NCBI GenBank assembly: GCA_030587525.1
Contig: JAUQYW010000652.1
Span: 1 to 64,000 of the forward strand
DNA: 64,000 bases
Origin: Candidatus Sigynarchaeota archaeon
Lineage (GTDB): Archaea > Asgardarchaeota > Lokiarchaeia > Sigyniarchaeales > Sigyniarchaeaceae
Reading direction: 5' to 3'
Positions 18,119 through 27,827 of this stretch are shown here, piece after piece. Positions within the stretch are counted from its first letter, which is position 1. The number at the start of each line of letters is the position of its first letter. A program made the translations under genes and the position numbers. The notes under the pieces were generated by a model. That model did not search any database. It was given only the letters and a program-made list of their open reading frames with translations, and had not been told where the DNA came from.

Positions 18119-20659
18119 GTGACGCCATCCGTGAGTGAAAAGAACGACGTGCTCGAGCTTGCCGATGGACCCATCGTTCAAGCCTTCCCGAAAGATGCGA
18201 TGTATGCCTTCCTTGCCGGCGCCGGCATTTCCATGGCCCCGCCATCGAGCCTACCCTCGGCAAGGGACATGTGCAAGATACTGCTTGGATTTTGCGCGCC
18301 AGCCCGCGAAATCGAGGAACTGCTCAAACTCCCCGGACTCCGGTACGAGCAGCTCGTGGAGGAGGTCCAGAACCAGATCGACAAGAACATCAAGTTCATG
18401 GATTACCTGGACATCGCACCGCGACCGAACCAGATCCACCACGTGCTCGCCGGCGCGGCGCTGGCAGGGCATCCAGTGCTCACGACGAATTTCGACTCCC
18501 TGATCGAGGAAGCATCCCGGGAAATGGCCGCCAGTAAGCAAGATCCTGTCCAGCTGGTCATCACGAGAGCGGATTTCAAGGCCGCCAATATGGCTCCCGG
18601 CAAGCCAGCTCGCGTGGTCTGCAAGCTCCACGGATCGATGAAAAACGCTTTCACGAACGAGGACACGCGGGCGTCGCTGGTCACGACCATGGCTGCACTC
18701 GGCAAGGACCGCGCACGTGGCGAGACCTTCTCCATCGAACCCTTCAAGAAGCCGGCTGTGATCGCGGCCATCTCTGAACGCGTGCTCGTGGTGCTCGGAT
18801 ATTCCGGGCGTGATGATTTCGACATCGTCCCACTCTTGCGTGAATTCAGCGGCATGAAAGGCGTGGTCTGGATCGAGCATGACGAGTCCGCCGGGGAACC
18901 GCGAATGTTCCGCATTCGCCCCAGCGACAGCGAACCCGCGCTCGGGACCAGCCCGCACATCCGCCTCCTCACCGCCCTGGCAAGGCGAGGCATCCCCGTC
19001 TCGCTGGTAAAGGGAAAAACGATCGGTGTCGCGCAGCAGATCGGGCCGTGGCTCGGCATCCCGGCCATTGCGGCCGCGCCGGTGGCGGGCTCGCTCCGCC
19101 CGTCATTCACGACGTGGGTTGCCCCGTTGTTCAAGGACGTGACCGCGCAGCAGAAGGAGAAGCTTGCAAGCTCCCTGTTTTTTTCCCACGGGCAGCCGCA
19201 AGCAGCGTTGAGGTGCGCGAGAAATGGCTTGGAGGCCGCGACAGCCGCTGAAAATGAACTGGACAAGACTTGGTTCTTGAATGATCAAGGTATCATTTTG
19301 GACAGCACGGGAGACTTGCCCGGGGCATTGCAGTGCTTCGAGCAGGCCTTGGCCATCGACGAGCGAACAAGCGACACGGGCGGGCAAGCCACGCGGCTAG
19401 GCAATATCGGTAGCTCGCTCCAGCGGAAGGGGGATCTCGATGGCGCGCTCCAGCGGTTCAGGCACGTGCTTTCCATCGCAGAAACGGCAGCAAGTGAACG
19501 CGTCGATGCTCAGCGAACCAAAGCATCAATGCTTAACAATATTGGAATGATTCTTTATGCACGCGGTGAAACCGAGGAATCATTAAAGGCTTTCGAACAG
19601 GCCCTTGCCATCGATGAAAAACTGGGAGACCTTCCCAAAAAAGCAAGTCGATTGATAAACCTCGGGTACGTGATCAAGGATCGCGGGGACGTCAATCGTG
19701 CCTTGCAATATTTCGGGCAAGCCCTTGCCATCGACGACCAGCTCGACGACCAGCTAAGCAAGGCAACGGCGCTGAACAATATCGGGTTGATCCACCACAT
19801 TACTGGTGACCTGAATCGGGCGATGCAGTGTTTCGTGCAAGCATTGCAGATATACGATAAATGGGGGGAACTCTCGAAAAAGGCAGTAGCGCTGGGTAAT
19901 ATAGGATCGATCTTGAAGACAGCCGGCGAATACGGGAAGGCTATGCAAGCGCACCAGCAGGCACTTGCCATCGACACGCAGTTGGAGGACCCGCCTGCCA
20001 TAGCAACCGATCTCAACAACATCGGTCTGATTTCCCTGGGCGCGGGGCAGCTGGACGACGCGAAGCAGTATTTCAAGAAGGCCTTGGTCATCGACGAGCA
20101 GCTCGGGAACTTGCAAGGACAAGCCACCAAGCTCAGCAATCTCGGGTCAGTCCTCTTCCACCAGAATGACGTGGATGGGGCGCTTGCGTGTTTCAAGCGG
20201 GTATTTGCTATTGACGAAAAAATCGGGGACTTGCTTGGAAAAATATCCGATCTAAATCACATCGGTTCAATACTCAAGAAGCAAGGCGACGATGACGGTG
20301 CGATGCAATACCACAAGGACGCTCTCGCGCTCGCTGATAAAATTGGAGACCTTGGTGAGAAGGCAACGAGCTTGAACAACATCGCATCGCTGCTCCAGGA
20401 CAAGGGAAATTTTGATGATGCACTCAAACTTTACGAGGAAGCCTTGGCGATCGATGAAAAACGCGGCGATGTTGAAAACAAAGCAGTCCGGCTCAACAAC
20501 ATTGCAAACCTGCTCGAACAGCAGGGAAAGCTCCAGGAAGCATTGGAGCGGTACCAGCAGGCCTTGACTCTTTGCGAATCCGCCGGCCTGGGCCGCGTGG
20601 CATCGGCCATACGGAAAAACCTCAATGCCGTGAAAATGCGCATCCAACTCGGGTTATGA
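18119..20659 (+). CDS. SIR2-like domain with TPR array (SIR2-TPR), copy 1
   Basis: 846 residues, GTG start at 18119. An N-terminal SIR2_2-type Rossmann domain (~28-300) has G-A-G-I-S (34-38), T-T-N-F-D with Asn124, K-L-H-G with His171, and V-L-G-Y-S-G-R-D-D-F-D (225-235). The Asn and His used by SIR2 enzymes for NAD+ chemistry are kept. After a ~40-residue linker come 11 recognisable 40-residue TPRs (~365-830), each with L-N-N-I-G and A-L-x-I-D-E signatures. In bacteria, SIR2 proteins of this type are often NADases that abort infection after a sensor domain detects a phage. TPRs here would be the sensor or oligomerisation part (inference). A paralogue with the same layout lies at 36425-38656. 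No second operon gene is tied to it: the next gene is convergent. Confidence 0.85.
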   Translation: MTPSVSEKNDVLELADGPIVQAFPKDAMYAFLAGAGISMAPPSSLPSARDMCKILLGFCAPAREIEELLKLPGLRYEQLVEEVQNQIDKNIKFMDYLDIAPRPNQIHHVLAGAALAGHPVLTTNFDSLIEEASREMAASKQDPVQLVITRADFKAANMAPGKPARVVCKLHGSMKNAFTNEDTRASLVTTMAALGKDRARGETFSIEPFKKPAVIAAISERVLVVLGYSGRDDFDIVPLLREFSGMKGVVWIEHDESAGEPRMFRIRPSDSEPALGTSPHIRLLTALARRGIPVSLVKGKTIGVAQQIGPWLGIPAIAAAPVAGSLRPSFTTWVAPLFKDVTAQQKEKLASSLFFSHGQPQAALRCARNGLEAATAAENELDKTWFLNDQGIILDSTGDLPGALQCFEQALAIDERTSDTGGQATRLGNIGSSLQRKGDLDGALQRFRHVLSIAETAASERVDAQRTKASMLNNIGMILYARGETEESLKAFEQALAIDEKLGDLPKKASRLINLGYVIKDRGDVNRALQYFGQALAIDDQLDDQLSKATALNNIGLIHHITGDLNRAMQCFVQALQIYDKWGELSKKAVALGNIGSILKTAGEYGKAMQAHQQALAIDTQLEDPPAIATDLNNIGLISLGAGQLDDAKQYFKKALVIDEQLGNLQGQATKLSNLGSVLFHQNDVDGALACFKRVFAIDEKIGDLLGKISDLNHIGSILKKQGDDDGAMQYHKDALALADKIGDLGEKATSLNNIASLLQDKGNFDDALKLYEEALAIDEKRGDVENKAVRLNNIANLLEQQGKLQEALERYQQALTLCESAGLGRVASAIRKNLNAVKMRIQLGL

Positions 20660-20669
20660 GCATTTTTTT

Positions 20670-21485
20670 CTAGTTGGACTTCCTCGCGCCGAGGATCATT
20701 GCAGGTAATGTCATCGTGAGCGCCGCTTTCTGCTGGTCTGCGGGCATCGCCGATAATTTCTGCGCCAGAACCCGCTTCTCTTCTGTATAAAACGCTATCT
20801 TGAGCTCCTCGGGGAAAACGTTCAGTATCTGCAGCTTTCCGAGCTGCATGAACGCGAAGTACGCGTCGACGCTAGGAAATTGCTGCACGATGTCCCGCGT
20901 TTCGGCGGTAATGTCAGCGAAGCCTATTTTTTCCAGCATCTTCCGCGTCTTCAGCACGGGAGTCCAGTTTTCCGAGCCCGCGTTGACTCGCATGGCATAC
21001 TCCCGAAATCTTGGTTGCTGGAATAGCTCCACCATACCTTCCCCGTCCATCTGGAAAGCCGTGCATTCTGGCATGTGCTGGAAGCCCGTCACGATCAAGA
21101 GCCCCCCCGGTTTCAAGGCATCATGCACTTTCTGGTAGAATCCCTTGTGATCCTTGAGGAAATTCAGCAGAAAATTGGAATAGACCGCGTCAAACTCGCT
21201 GGTGAATGTCATGTTCATGGCGTCCATTTGCACGGGCGTGATGTTCGCCACTTTGCGATCGGCAGCAGTTTTTTTCAACAGGTCAAGCATGTTTTTCGAA
21301 AGATCAACGGCTGTCACCTTCCCGCGGGGATATTTTTCAGCGATCCTCGTGGCTAATCGCCCGTCACCGCAGCCCACGTCAAGAATCTTCCCGGCACTTT
21401 CAACCTTTAACTTTTCGATAGTTTCGAGCCCTATCTGATATTGCATTTCCGAGTTGTCCCTGTAGATTTGTTCACTCGACGGCAT
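20670..21485 (-). CDS. class I SAM-dependent methyltransferase
   Basis: 271 residues from the ATG at 21485; the open frame extends to 21530 but those codons are unlikely to be used. Motif I is I-L-D-V-G-C-G-D-G-R, with the acidic residue of motif II in T-A-V-D-L-S and D-A-M-N-M-T-F at motif III. Motif IV reads D-A-V-Y-S-N-F-L-L-N-F-L and post-IV L-K-P-G-G-L-L-I-V-T. This is the Methyltransf_11/25 type seen in UbiE- and BioC-like small-molecule methyltransferases. The substrate is not predictable. The gene ends 10 nt from the end of the SIR2-TPR gene, tail to tail. Confidence 0.75.
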   Translation of the reverse strand: MPSSEQIYRDNSEMQYQIGLETIEKLKVESAGKILDVGCGDGRLATRIAEKYPRGKVTAVDLSKNMLDLLKKTAADRKVANITPVQMDAMNMTFTSEFDAVYSNFLLNFLKDHKGFYQKVHDALKPGGLLIVTGFQHMPECTAFQMDGEGMVELFQQPRFREYAMRVNAGSENWTPVLKTRKMLEKIGFADITAETRDIVQQFPSVDAYFAFMQLGKLQILNVFPEELKIAFYTEEKRVLAQKLSAMPADQQKAALTMTLPAMILGARKSN

Positions 21486-21551
21486 TCTCTCACTCACCCG
21501 ACCAAGGTTCCCATCACGAGCCTTGCACAAGTATCACGTGGACGGGCGGTG

Positions 21552-21558
21552 TATAAAA
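21552..21558 (+). promoter_or_regulatory. TATA box candidate upstream of the CE15-like gene
   Basis: TATAAAA lies in the intergenic region between the divergent methyltransferase and esterase genes. It would start transcription near 21580, giving a leader of ~70 nt before the ATG at 21649. Confidence 0.4.
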
Positions 21559-21648
21559 GCCTTGAGATCGCCCCACGAGCACGTCGCGCGCCTCACCCCG
21601 CGGAAACTGGAGAATCCCTAAAATAGGCTCGGGCCGGATCAATGCTAC

Positions 21649-22908
21649 ATGGTGAGAAAAACGCGGGCGACCACGCCACGCGGGCGGCAAATCCGCGACG
21701 CCGTCGCTGTTGCCTGCATGATCACGGGCTTGGCATTCCCGGCATTGTATTTCACCTTCGGCAACGATCTCCCGCTGGTCCTCAACGCGTTTCGTGACCC
21801 CTTCATGCTCGACAACGGGACGAGGGTGAGCAATGTCCCGGAATGGGAGACACGGCGGGCCGAAATCAAGGAACTCTTGCTCGGGACGGAATATGGCCAC
21901 ATGCCCGGCCGGCCCGATGCTATGAATGCAACGGCCGTGTCCATAATGGACCTGGGAAACGGGCGGACCCTACACGTCGTCACGCTCATAATCATCCCCA
22001 GCAACGCCACGCCGGCTGCGTCGTTCAGTTTCACCGCGACGATCTTTGTTCCGAACGGCACCGGGCCATTCCCGGCGGTTGTCAAGGTTGGCCTCGACAG
22101 CCAGGGGAGCCAGGCAGCTGTCAACCAGACTATAATGGATCACGGCTACTTGTTCGCGTGCTATAAGAACACGGAACTCGACCAGGACACGGAGGGTTAC
22201 GACGAGGTCGGCCCCGCGCAGGCTGCCTATCCGGGTTACGACTGGGGGAGCGTCGCCGTCTGGGCGTGGGGTGCCATGCGCGTTGCGGATTACTTGCTCG
22301 GCGAGCCGTGGGTCAACACGGGGTCAGCATTCAAGCCCGATGTCGATCCTAGAGTCGTGGTCGTGACGGGCCACTCGCGCCGCGGGAAGACCGCGCTGCT
22401 CGCGGCGGCCTTAGACGAGCGTTTCACCATGGCAGTCCCGAATGGCAGCGGAACTGGCGGGGCCAGCAGCTTTCTCGTCCAAGGGCCCGGCGCGGAGACA
22501 TTGGCGTCCATTACCTCGCCTTACTTGTTCAAGTCGTGGTTCAAGGATGATTTTGGCCGGTTCGCGTGGAACGAGGCGCAGCTGCCGTTCGACCAGCACT
22601 TCCTCCGCGCGCTTGTCGCGCCGAGGGTGGTCATCTCCACCGATGCCCTGGGTGACATTTGGTCAAATCCCGCCGGGACCCAAGCCGTCCACGTGGCGTC
22701 GCAGCCCGTGTTCGATTTCTTGAACGCCTCGGCTTGCAACGGCATCCATTTCCGTGAAGGTGGCCACGATTTTACCGTGGAGGACTTCGCCGTGCTACTA
22801 GATTTCGCCGACACGATGCTGCGGGGCAAGAGCTGCATTGGGAACTTCTACATGCACCCGTTTACGTTTATCGCACCCGTGTATTATACGGTGCCGGGAT
22901 CGAGATGA
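21649..22908 (+). CDS. CE15-like (glucuronoyl esterase family) alpha/beta hydrolase, membrane-anchored
   Basis: 419 residues. A basic start, an N-terminal signal anchor (~16-37) and an outer alpha/beta-hydrolase follow. The nucleophile elbow is T-G-H-S-R-R-G-K-T-A-L with Ser243, the G-x-S-R-x-G-K form that is characteristic of CE15 glucuronoyl esterases. Also CE15-like are the preceding W-G-S-V-A-V-W-A-W-G-A-M-R-V region, the N-G-S-G-T-G-G-A stretch and the C-terminal catalytic-His region F-R-E-G-G-H-D-F-T. Known CE15 enzymes cleave esters of 4-O-methyl-glucuronic acid. The substrate here is inferred only. N-x-T sequons are frequent. The adjacent barrel-like and flippase genes support a surface-carbohydrate setting. 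Confidence 0.75.
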   Translation: MVRKTRATTPRGRQIRDAVAVACMITGLAFPALYFTFGNDLPLVLNAFRDPFMLDNGTRVSNVPEWETRRAEIKELLLGTEYGHMPGRPDAMNATAVSIMDLGNGRTLHVVTLIIIPSNATPAASFSFTATIFVPNGTGPFPAVVKVGLDSQGSQAAVNQTIMDHGYLFACYKNTELDQDTEGYDEVGPAQAAYPGYDWGSVAVWAWGAMRVADYLLGEPWVNTGSAFKPDVDPRVVVVTGHSRRGKTALLAAALDERFTMAVPNGSGTGGASSFLVQGPGAETLASITSPYLFKSWFKDDFGRFAWNEAQLPFDQHFLRALVAPRVVISTDALGDIWSNPAGTQAVHVASQPVFDFLNASACNGIHFREGGHDFTVEDFAVLLDFADTMLRGKSCIGNFYMHPFTFIAPVYYTVPGSR

Positions 22909-23009
22909 ATTGTTGTCAATATTATGAATCCCGGGCTTTCTATGGACGGCTCGCGCCTAATCCAGGCGACGACCATTACCTTTTTTAAACCATCGCCGGA
23001 AATAAATGT

Positions 23010-24914
23010 GTGGCAAGATACTTGAAGTGCAATTCGCTTTTTTGCGCCGTGCTCACCAGAAGCACACTTCTGGTCAATTTTTTCATAATGGGAATCTTGA
23101 TCATACAACATATTTATTATTTTATGAAAACCGGGGCGATTTTTTTCGATGTTCTCGGTTTCTTCTACATCTACATCGTGGTCGCGGTCTTGTGCATCCT
23201 CGGCGCGGTGTACTGGACCCGCGTCGTGATTGCTTGCATCAACATTGCAATGATGGCATGCTTCGCCATGTTGTTCGGGCTCATCGCATTTGTTTTTTCC
23301 GGGCCGTTCGACGTGATGATGCGGGTTGCTTGTTTTTTCGTCATTGGCCTAAACGTGGCATGCATCTCCACGTGGCTGCTTATGCACCGGCGAATCTCTT
23401 TCAGAACGATCGATCCCCCCGCGGGGCGGGATGCGAGGCGGAGGGCCATCGCATGGACCGCGATCATCGCGTCGATCGCGGGTCTGGGCATCCCCGCGTT
23501 CTCGGGGTTCTGGTTCTCGTACACGGTCATGGCGCCGGATGGTGCAACGACGCGAAGCAGCTTCTGGGGCTCTCCAACGCTAATCCTGTTGCAAGCCACG
23601 AGTCGCGTTGAGGTCGCGGACAATTACACGTTCACAATCTCGAACGACACGCTCGATGCCGATCCGCCGGGTTTTTCCAACAACACGATGGCTTACATTG
23701 ATAAGGTCATTGCAGGGAACGGGAGCGACCAGACGAACCATACCGATTACATGGCAGGTGCAAGATCCTATCCGAATGGAACGGTGTTCTTGCCTGCCCC
23801 GTTACCGTCCTTGTCAAATGTCACGGTCACGTTCCATTACGTCTCGAACCACGACGTGCTCCAGGCACTGCAGGTCACCAACGCGACGCTCATCTTGAAC
23901 GTTCACGGGGCGTTCACCGCCGACCCGGATCCGTTTCACTTCATCAACCAGACCTACTTGTTCCAGCTGCTCGACGCGTGGGAGATCGAGTTTTATCTCG
24001 ATGTCAGCAACGGCATCGATTACCCGCACGCGTTCAATTATGGGAGCACGATCCTTGTGTGCTACGAGACGTTAAACTGGGCTCGACAATGGAACCGCTT
24101 CTCCGGGATCAGCCTCGATTTCGAGGCGGGTGAAGTTCCCATCCCGGGTGGCATACCGGGTGGCGTCGCGCTGCCACCCGGCTATCTCCTGCCGGATATC
24201 CCATTCCTGAACCTCGACGAGCTGCACTGGTACTTCCTCAACGAGCAAAACGAGACATTATTCGCCGATGCGTGGAATGCCTACGAGGACATGTACGATT
24301 ACGCAAGTGGCCTTGGCTATAAATCGTATCTCGTCATTGGTGATGAAGTTTTGCACGAGTTCATTGATGATGATATGGATTGCCACCGGGAACCCGTGTG
24401 CCCGCGATCTCCAAACGCGGATGTCATTTACGGGACCATGTCGTATCACGAGAGCGATGTCGAGGGACGGTACAAGCTCTACCGGGATTGCATCGACCAG
24501 ATTAACATGTTCGGGCTTCAAGGGAGATCCATCTTGACTGGCTGGATCTTGTCCGGATCGAACTATTACACGGATGATCAAGCTGGGTTGGAACGATACA
24601 TCGATGATTGCTTGATCGCGCAGGCAGCAGGCATGGCCGAGCTGTTCCACGCGCCGTTGGCGGGCCTGCAATCGAAATGGGGGGACGATGCCATCATGGC
24701 CCTGGATCAGGCCTTGAATGAAGCGCCAAAGGAGAGCTTCACGTTCCAAGCACCGGGATTCGTGTTCCACGATTACTTCTTCTTTGATTTTCTCGAAAAC
24801 TTCAACCGGCCATTGATTGTCGCGGCCATCATGGCCTTCGCTGCATTGGTGATCCTGGTACCCGTCATGGCGCGCTTGGCACGAGCCCGGCGTTGCCGGA
24901 AACAAAAAGTGTGA
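23010..24914 (+). CDS. membrane-anchored glycosidase-like protein of unknown family
   Basis: 634 residues from GTG at 23010 (ATG at 23088 is an alternative). About five TM helices occupy the first ~180 residues; then comes a large outer domain (~190-600) rich in N-x-S/T sequons, one more TM (~605-627) and a basic tail. The outer part alternates hydrophobic strands and helices like a TIM barrel: I-E-F-Y-L-D-V-S-N-G-I, I-S-L-D-F-E-A-G-E, K-S-Y-L-V-I-G-D-E-V, D-V-I-Y-G-T-M-S-Y-H-E-S-D-V-E-G. The acidic residues at strand ends would suit a glycosidase, but I do not recognise the family. The convergent flippase gene starts its stop codon 13 nt away. Confidence 0.5.
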   Translation: MARYLKCNSLFCAVLTRSTLLVNFFIMGILIIQHIYYFMKTGAIFFDVLGFFYIYIVVAVLCILGAVYWTRVVIACINIAMMACFAMLFGLIAFVFSGPFDVMMRVACFFVIGLNVACISTWLLMHRRISFRTIDPPAGRDARRRAIAWTAIIASIAGLGIPAFSGFWFSYTVMAPDGATTRSSFWGSPTLILLQATSRVEVADNYTFTISNDTLDADPPGFSNNTMAYIDKVIAGNGSDQTNHTDYMAGARSYPNGTVFLPAPLPSLSNVTVTFHYVSNHDVLQALQVTNATLILNVHGAFTADPDPFHFINQTYLFQLLDAWEIEFYLDVSNGIDYPHAFNYGSTILVCYETLNWARQWNRFSGISLDFEAGEVPIPGGIPGGVALPPGYLLPDIPFLNLDELHWYFLNEQNETLFADAWNAYEDMYDYASGLGYKSYLVIGDEVLHEFIDDDMDCHREPVCPRSPNADVIYGTMSYHESDVEGRYKLYRDCIDQINMFGLQGRSILTGWILSGSNYYTDDQAGLERYIDDCLIAQAAGMAELFHAPLAGLQSKWGDDAIMALDQALNEAPKESFTFQAPGFVFHDYFFFDFLENFNRPLIVAAIMAFAALVILVPVMARLARARRCRKQKV

Positions 24915-24927
24915 TATTCCGGAAACA

Positions 24928-26820
24928 TCAACCGTTTCCCGCGTGGCTGATCGAATCGATTTCCTTCCCCTCCTTTACCGCGTCATGATAGTAAGGCAAG
25001 GGAAACCGGCCATGCAGCGGGGAGTGCTTGATCGCGGCATGGATCATACGGGACATGCCACGCATGATGAACTTGCTCGGTCCCGCTAGGCTTATCGACT
25101 CATCGAATTCCCGCGCGGTGTCGTCATCGAACCCCCCGAAAAACGCGTACAATGGCGTGAAAATGAAGATGGGATAGATGAACATGGAGAAGAAAATCGT
25201 GAACACGGTGCTCAAGGCGATCGCGACGATCCCGGCGTTGATCATCCCCGTGAAGGCCGATAATAACAGGAATAGGAGGGGAATCGACAACGCGGAAACG
25301 ATCAAGGGTGCCACGACGCACTGCCACAGCACACCTTTTTTTCCAAATGGCAGCCTGAGTATCCGGGCATGAAAATAGATGTATTTCAAGGTTACTTCCA
25401 CGATCGAAGCGACGAACCGCGACCAGACGATTGCTTCCCACGTGAGCCCGAGCGATGCGAACCAGAACAGGAATATGATGTATAGCGGGCTCGATATGAG
25501 GCTCAAGACCACCCCGGTCGTGGGCTTGTCGCACGCGGGAAACAGCCGTCCCGACAAGGAGATCATCGGGCCATAGAGGGTTTGCGTGATGATGATCGCG
25601 CCGATCATGCCCTCCAAGGGCGCGTAGGGGGAAAGCGCCGGCACGATGGTGGTGAACGCTTTCAGCAAGACGGGAAAAAGGATGACAGCGGGCACAGTCA
25701 TGTACGCGGAAACGAAGCTGAAATACTTGAGCAAGGAACACACGTAGTATTGGAAGAGGTTCTTTTTCCCGTTTAAATATGATTCCGAGAACGGCGCGGT
25801 GGCATTTCGCATCATTTGGCCTTGCATGGCCGTGAGGTTGGTAAACATGCCACCAAAAGAAATCAGCCCTATCCATAGGCCGTACGACGGCACCAGCGCG
25901 ATGGCCGCAAGGTTGTTCAACATTTCCACGAATTGCCCGGCCACTTGTTGGACCCACAATTTTCCCGAAAACGAGAACAATTTCTTCGCGATTGCCCGGT
26001 CGAAACCGGGTCGAAAGAGGTCCGCGAACGACACGCCGATGGTCTTTCCCAGCTTGGATCGAAACACGCGGGCGCCGTAGATGAACCCGACGATCTCGAC
26101 AATCCATAAGGATGCAATCCACATAATCGTTGCACCCATCAATTCACCGAGCGCGGGTACTTGCGACCCGTACCATCGCCCGACCAGCACCGCGCAGACC
26201 TGGATGACCGGCTTGAGCAATGAATCCTTGAAAAACGTGTAGGTGTTGAGAGCATCCAGTCGCTGGAAGCCCTTGAAAAGGGAGTCGAAGAGCTGCGTGC
26301 AGCCCGGGAATTGAATTAGCAAGTAGGCAAGGATGAACCAGGACATGTGCACGAGATTCGAAAATGGTAACCACAAGAACACGACGCAGCTGAGCAACGT
26401 GATCTGGGCGACGCCCGTGATCATCTGGAACCACGCGAACAGCTGTAGATACTTGATTGCATAACCTGGATTGGCCGTCGCATGCTCCCCGACGAAGCGC
26501 AGCAAGCCATCGTTCAGCTTGGTGTTGCTGTTGATCTCCGCGCCGTGCGTGCTCCCGAAGTCAAACAAGCCAAATGCGAACCCTAACAATCCGTAGACGA
26601 TATTCGCATATCCTTCAATTTCAGGATAGGGCATATAAATCGGGAGGATGAGGGGAATGATGGCGACGAACAAGATCGCCCCGACGATCGTGTAGAGGAC
26701 ATTATGAAAAAAGCCACCGAGCAGCCTGTGAAACCCGACGGTTAAATAACCATCCTTTGTAGAAGAATCATTCGACTCCACGGGGGATCGCATTCGAATA
26801 AAACTCACCTTTGTCGCCAT
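24928..26820 (-). CDS. MOP/MATE-superfamily polysaccharide-flippase-like membrane protein
   Basis: 630 residues with 12-14 predicted TM helices spread over residues ~40-560. The layout follows lipid-linked oligosaccharide flippases of the MOP superfamily: a first amphipathic helix, paired bundles, a F-K-G-F-Q-R-L-D-A-L-N-T-Y cytosolic loop after TM 4-5, and a repeated pattern after TM 7. It ends in a ~60-residue soluble tail. The likely role is moving lipid-linked sugar across the membrane for glycosylation of the many sequon-rich surface proteins nearby (inference). Its ATG (26818-26820) directly abuts the stop codon of the upstream membrane protein gene (26821-26823), so the two are co-transcribed. 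Confidence 0.65.
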   Translation of the reverse strand: MATKVSFIRMRSPVESNDSSTKDGYLTVGFHRLLGGFFHNVLYTIVGAILFVAIIPLILPIYMPYPEIEGYANIVYGLLGFAFGLFDFGSTHGAEINSNTKLNDGLLRFVGEHATANPGYAIKYLQLFAWFQMITGVAQITLLSCVVFLWLPFSNLVHMSWFILAYLLIQFPGCTQLFDSLFKGFQRLDALNTYTFFKDSLLKPVIQVCAVLVGRWYGSQVPALGELMGATIMWIASLWIVEIVGFIYGARVFRSKLGKTIGVSFADLFRPGFDRAIAKKLFSFSGKLWVQQVAGQFVEMLNNLAAIALVPSYGLWIGLISFGGMFTNLTAMQGQMMRNATAPFSESYLNGKKNLFQYYVCSLLKYFSFVSAYMTVPAVILFPVLLKAFTTIVPALSPYAPLEGMIGAIIITQTLYGPMISLSGRLFPACDKPTTGVVLSLISSPLYIIFLFWFASLGLTWEAIVWSRFVASIVEVTLKYIYFHARILRLPFGKKGVLWQCVVAPLIVSALSIPLLFLLLSAFTGMINAGIVAIALSTVFTIFFSMFIYPIFIFTPLYAFFGGFDDDTAREFDESISLAGPSKFIMRGMSRMIHAAIKHSPLHGRFPLPYYHDAVKEGKEIDSISHAGNG

Positions 26821-27738
26821 TTACAGCCCGTACCGGGTCCATTCAAGATCGATGCGTGCCGGGTTGAACATACCGTTCAAGAACAAGGACGGGACGCCCG
26901 CGGCTTGCCGCCGGTGGTACCAGTACCGCGTATGGTGATATCCCGACGAGGAATGCGACCGGCTCGACCCGCCAGAACCGCTTCGTTTTTTACCGCCCCC
27001 GCCGCCGGCAAGGAACGGGAAGAACAACTCGATGATGAACCAGAAGATGAACGTCATAATAACGCTGTTGCGCAAGCAGATGAGGTACAACCGGTTCGGC
27101 GGGTCCTCGATCACGTCGATCCCGACCTCGTCGAACATCGCATGGAGCATGTAATATCCAAACAACGCGGACAGCACGATGCCCACGCCCGCCACGATCA
27201 GGTGGACCACGTTGAGGACCATGCCAGCGACGATGCAGCCTCCGAGAATGCCAAGGAGAACCAGCACCACCACGGGACGCCATTGTTCCTTCGATTTCCT
27301 GTACCGGGCAGCCCTGAAGCCCCTGGCAATCAAGTACCCGACGACATAGTCAAATGCGACGAACAAGCTAACAAGGATGCAATTGCCCTTGTGAGAAAAC
27401 ACGCCGTCGAGTAAAGCTCCGAGATATGTGGTGCCCGGGAGCCATACCGCTGCGATGAGGCCGAAGATCGCAATCCAGTGGATCTCAAAACTGAGATCGA
27501 GCCCGAATATGAATAAAATGATGGGAATGACCACCACGCTGATGCACGACACGACAAGTAAGACATTCATCCAAATTAAACTCGCCGCCGTGGGCAGCGA
27601 CTCGATCGCCAGCGACAGCATACCGGTCAAGCAGAGCAATGCTGCCTGGGACACGACGACTCTATCGCCGATGAAAAAGCATCGGATATCCTTGATCTGC
27701 ACCCGATCCGTGATCAGGCCCTTTTCTTTTGTCACCAT
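26821..27738 (-). CDS. polytopic membrane protein, unknown family, flippase partner
   Basis: 305 residues with about seven TM helices (~30-245). Then there is a Gly/Ser/Arg/His-rich segment (G-G-G-G-G-K-K-R-S-G-S-G-G, ~248-275) and a short C-terminal segment rich in aromatics. No domain is recognised. The stop codon touches the start codon of the flippase-like gene, which suggests a translationally coupled pair. A role in the same export or assembly process is inferred from this linkage alone. Confidence 0.6.
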   Translation of the reverse strand: MVTKEKGLITDRVQIKDIRCFFIGDRVVVSQAALLCLTGMLSLAIESLPTAASLIWMNVLLVVSCISVVVIPIILFIFGLDLSFEIHWIAIFGLIAAVWLPGTTYLGALLDGVFSHKGNCILVSLFVAFDYVVGYLIARGFRAARYRKSKEQWRPVVVLVLLGILGGCIVAGMVLNVVHLIVAGVGIVLSALFGYYMLHAMFDEVGIDVIEDPPNRLYLICLRNSVIMTFIFWFIIELFFPFLAGGGGGKKRSGSGGSSRSHSSSGYHHTRYWYHRRQAAGVPSLFLNGMFNPARIDLEWTRYGL

Positions 27739-27827
27739 TGCTTATCAATTATACATTTGATAAATCCACATTAAATGGTAATCGTAAATGTAAACGCGAA
27801 AGCGGGTAAATGATTTGCTCGATCGTA

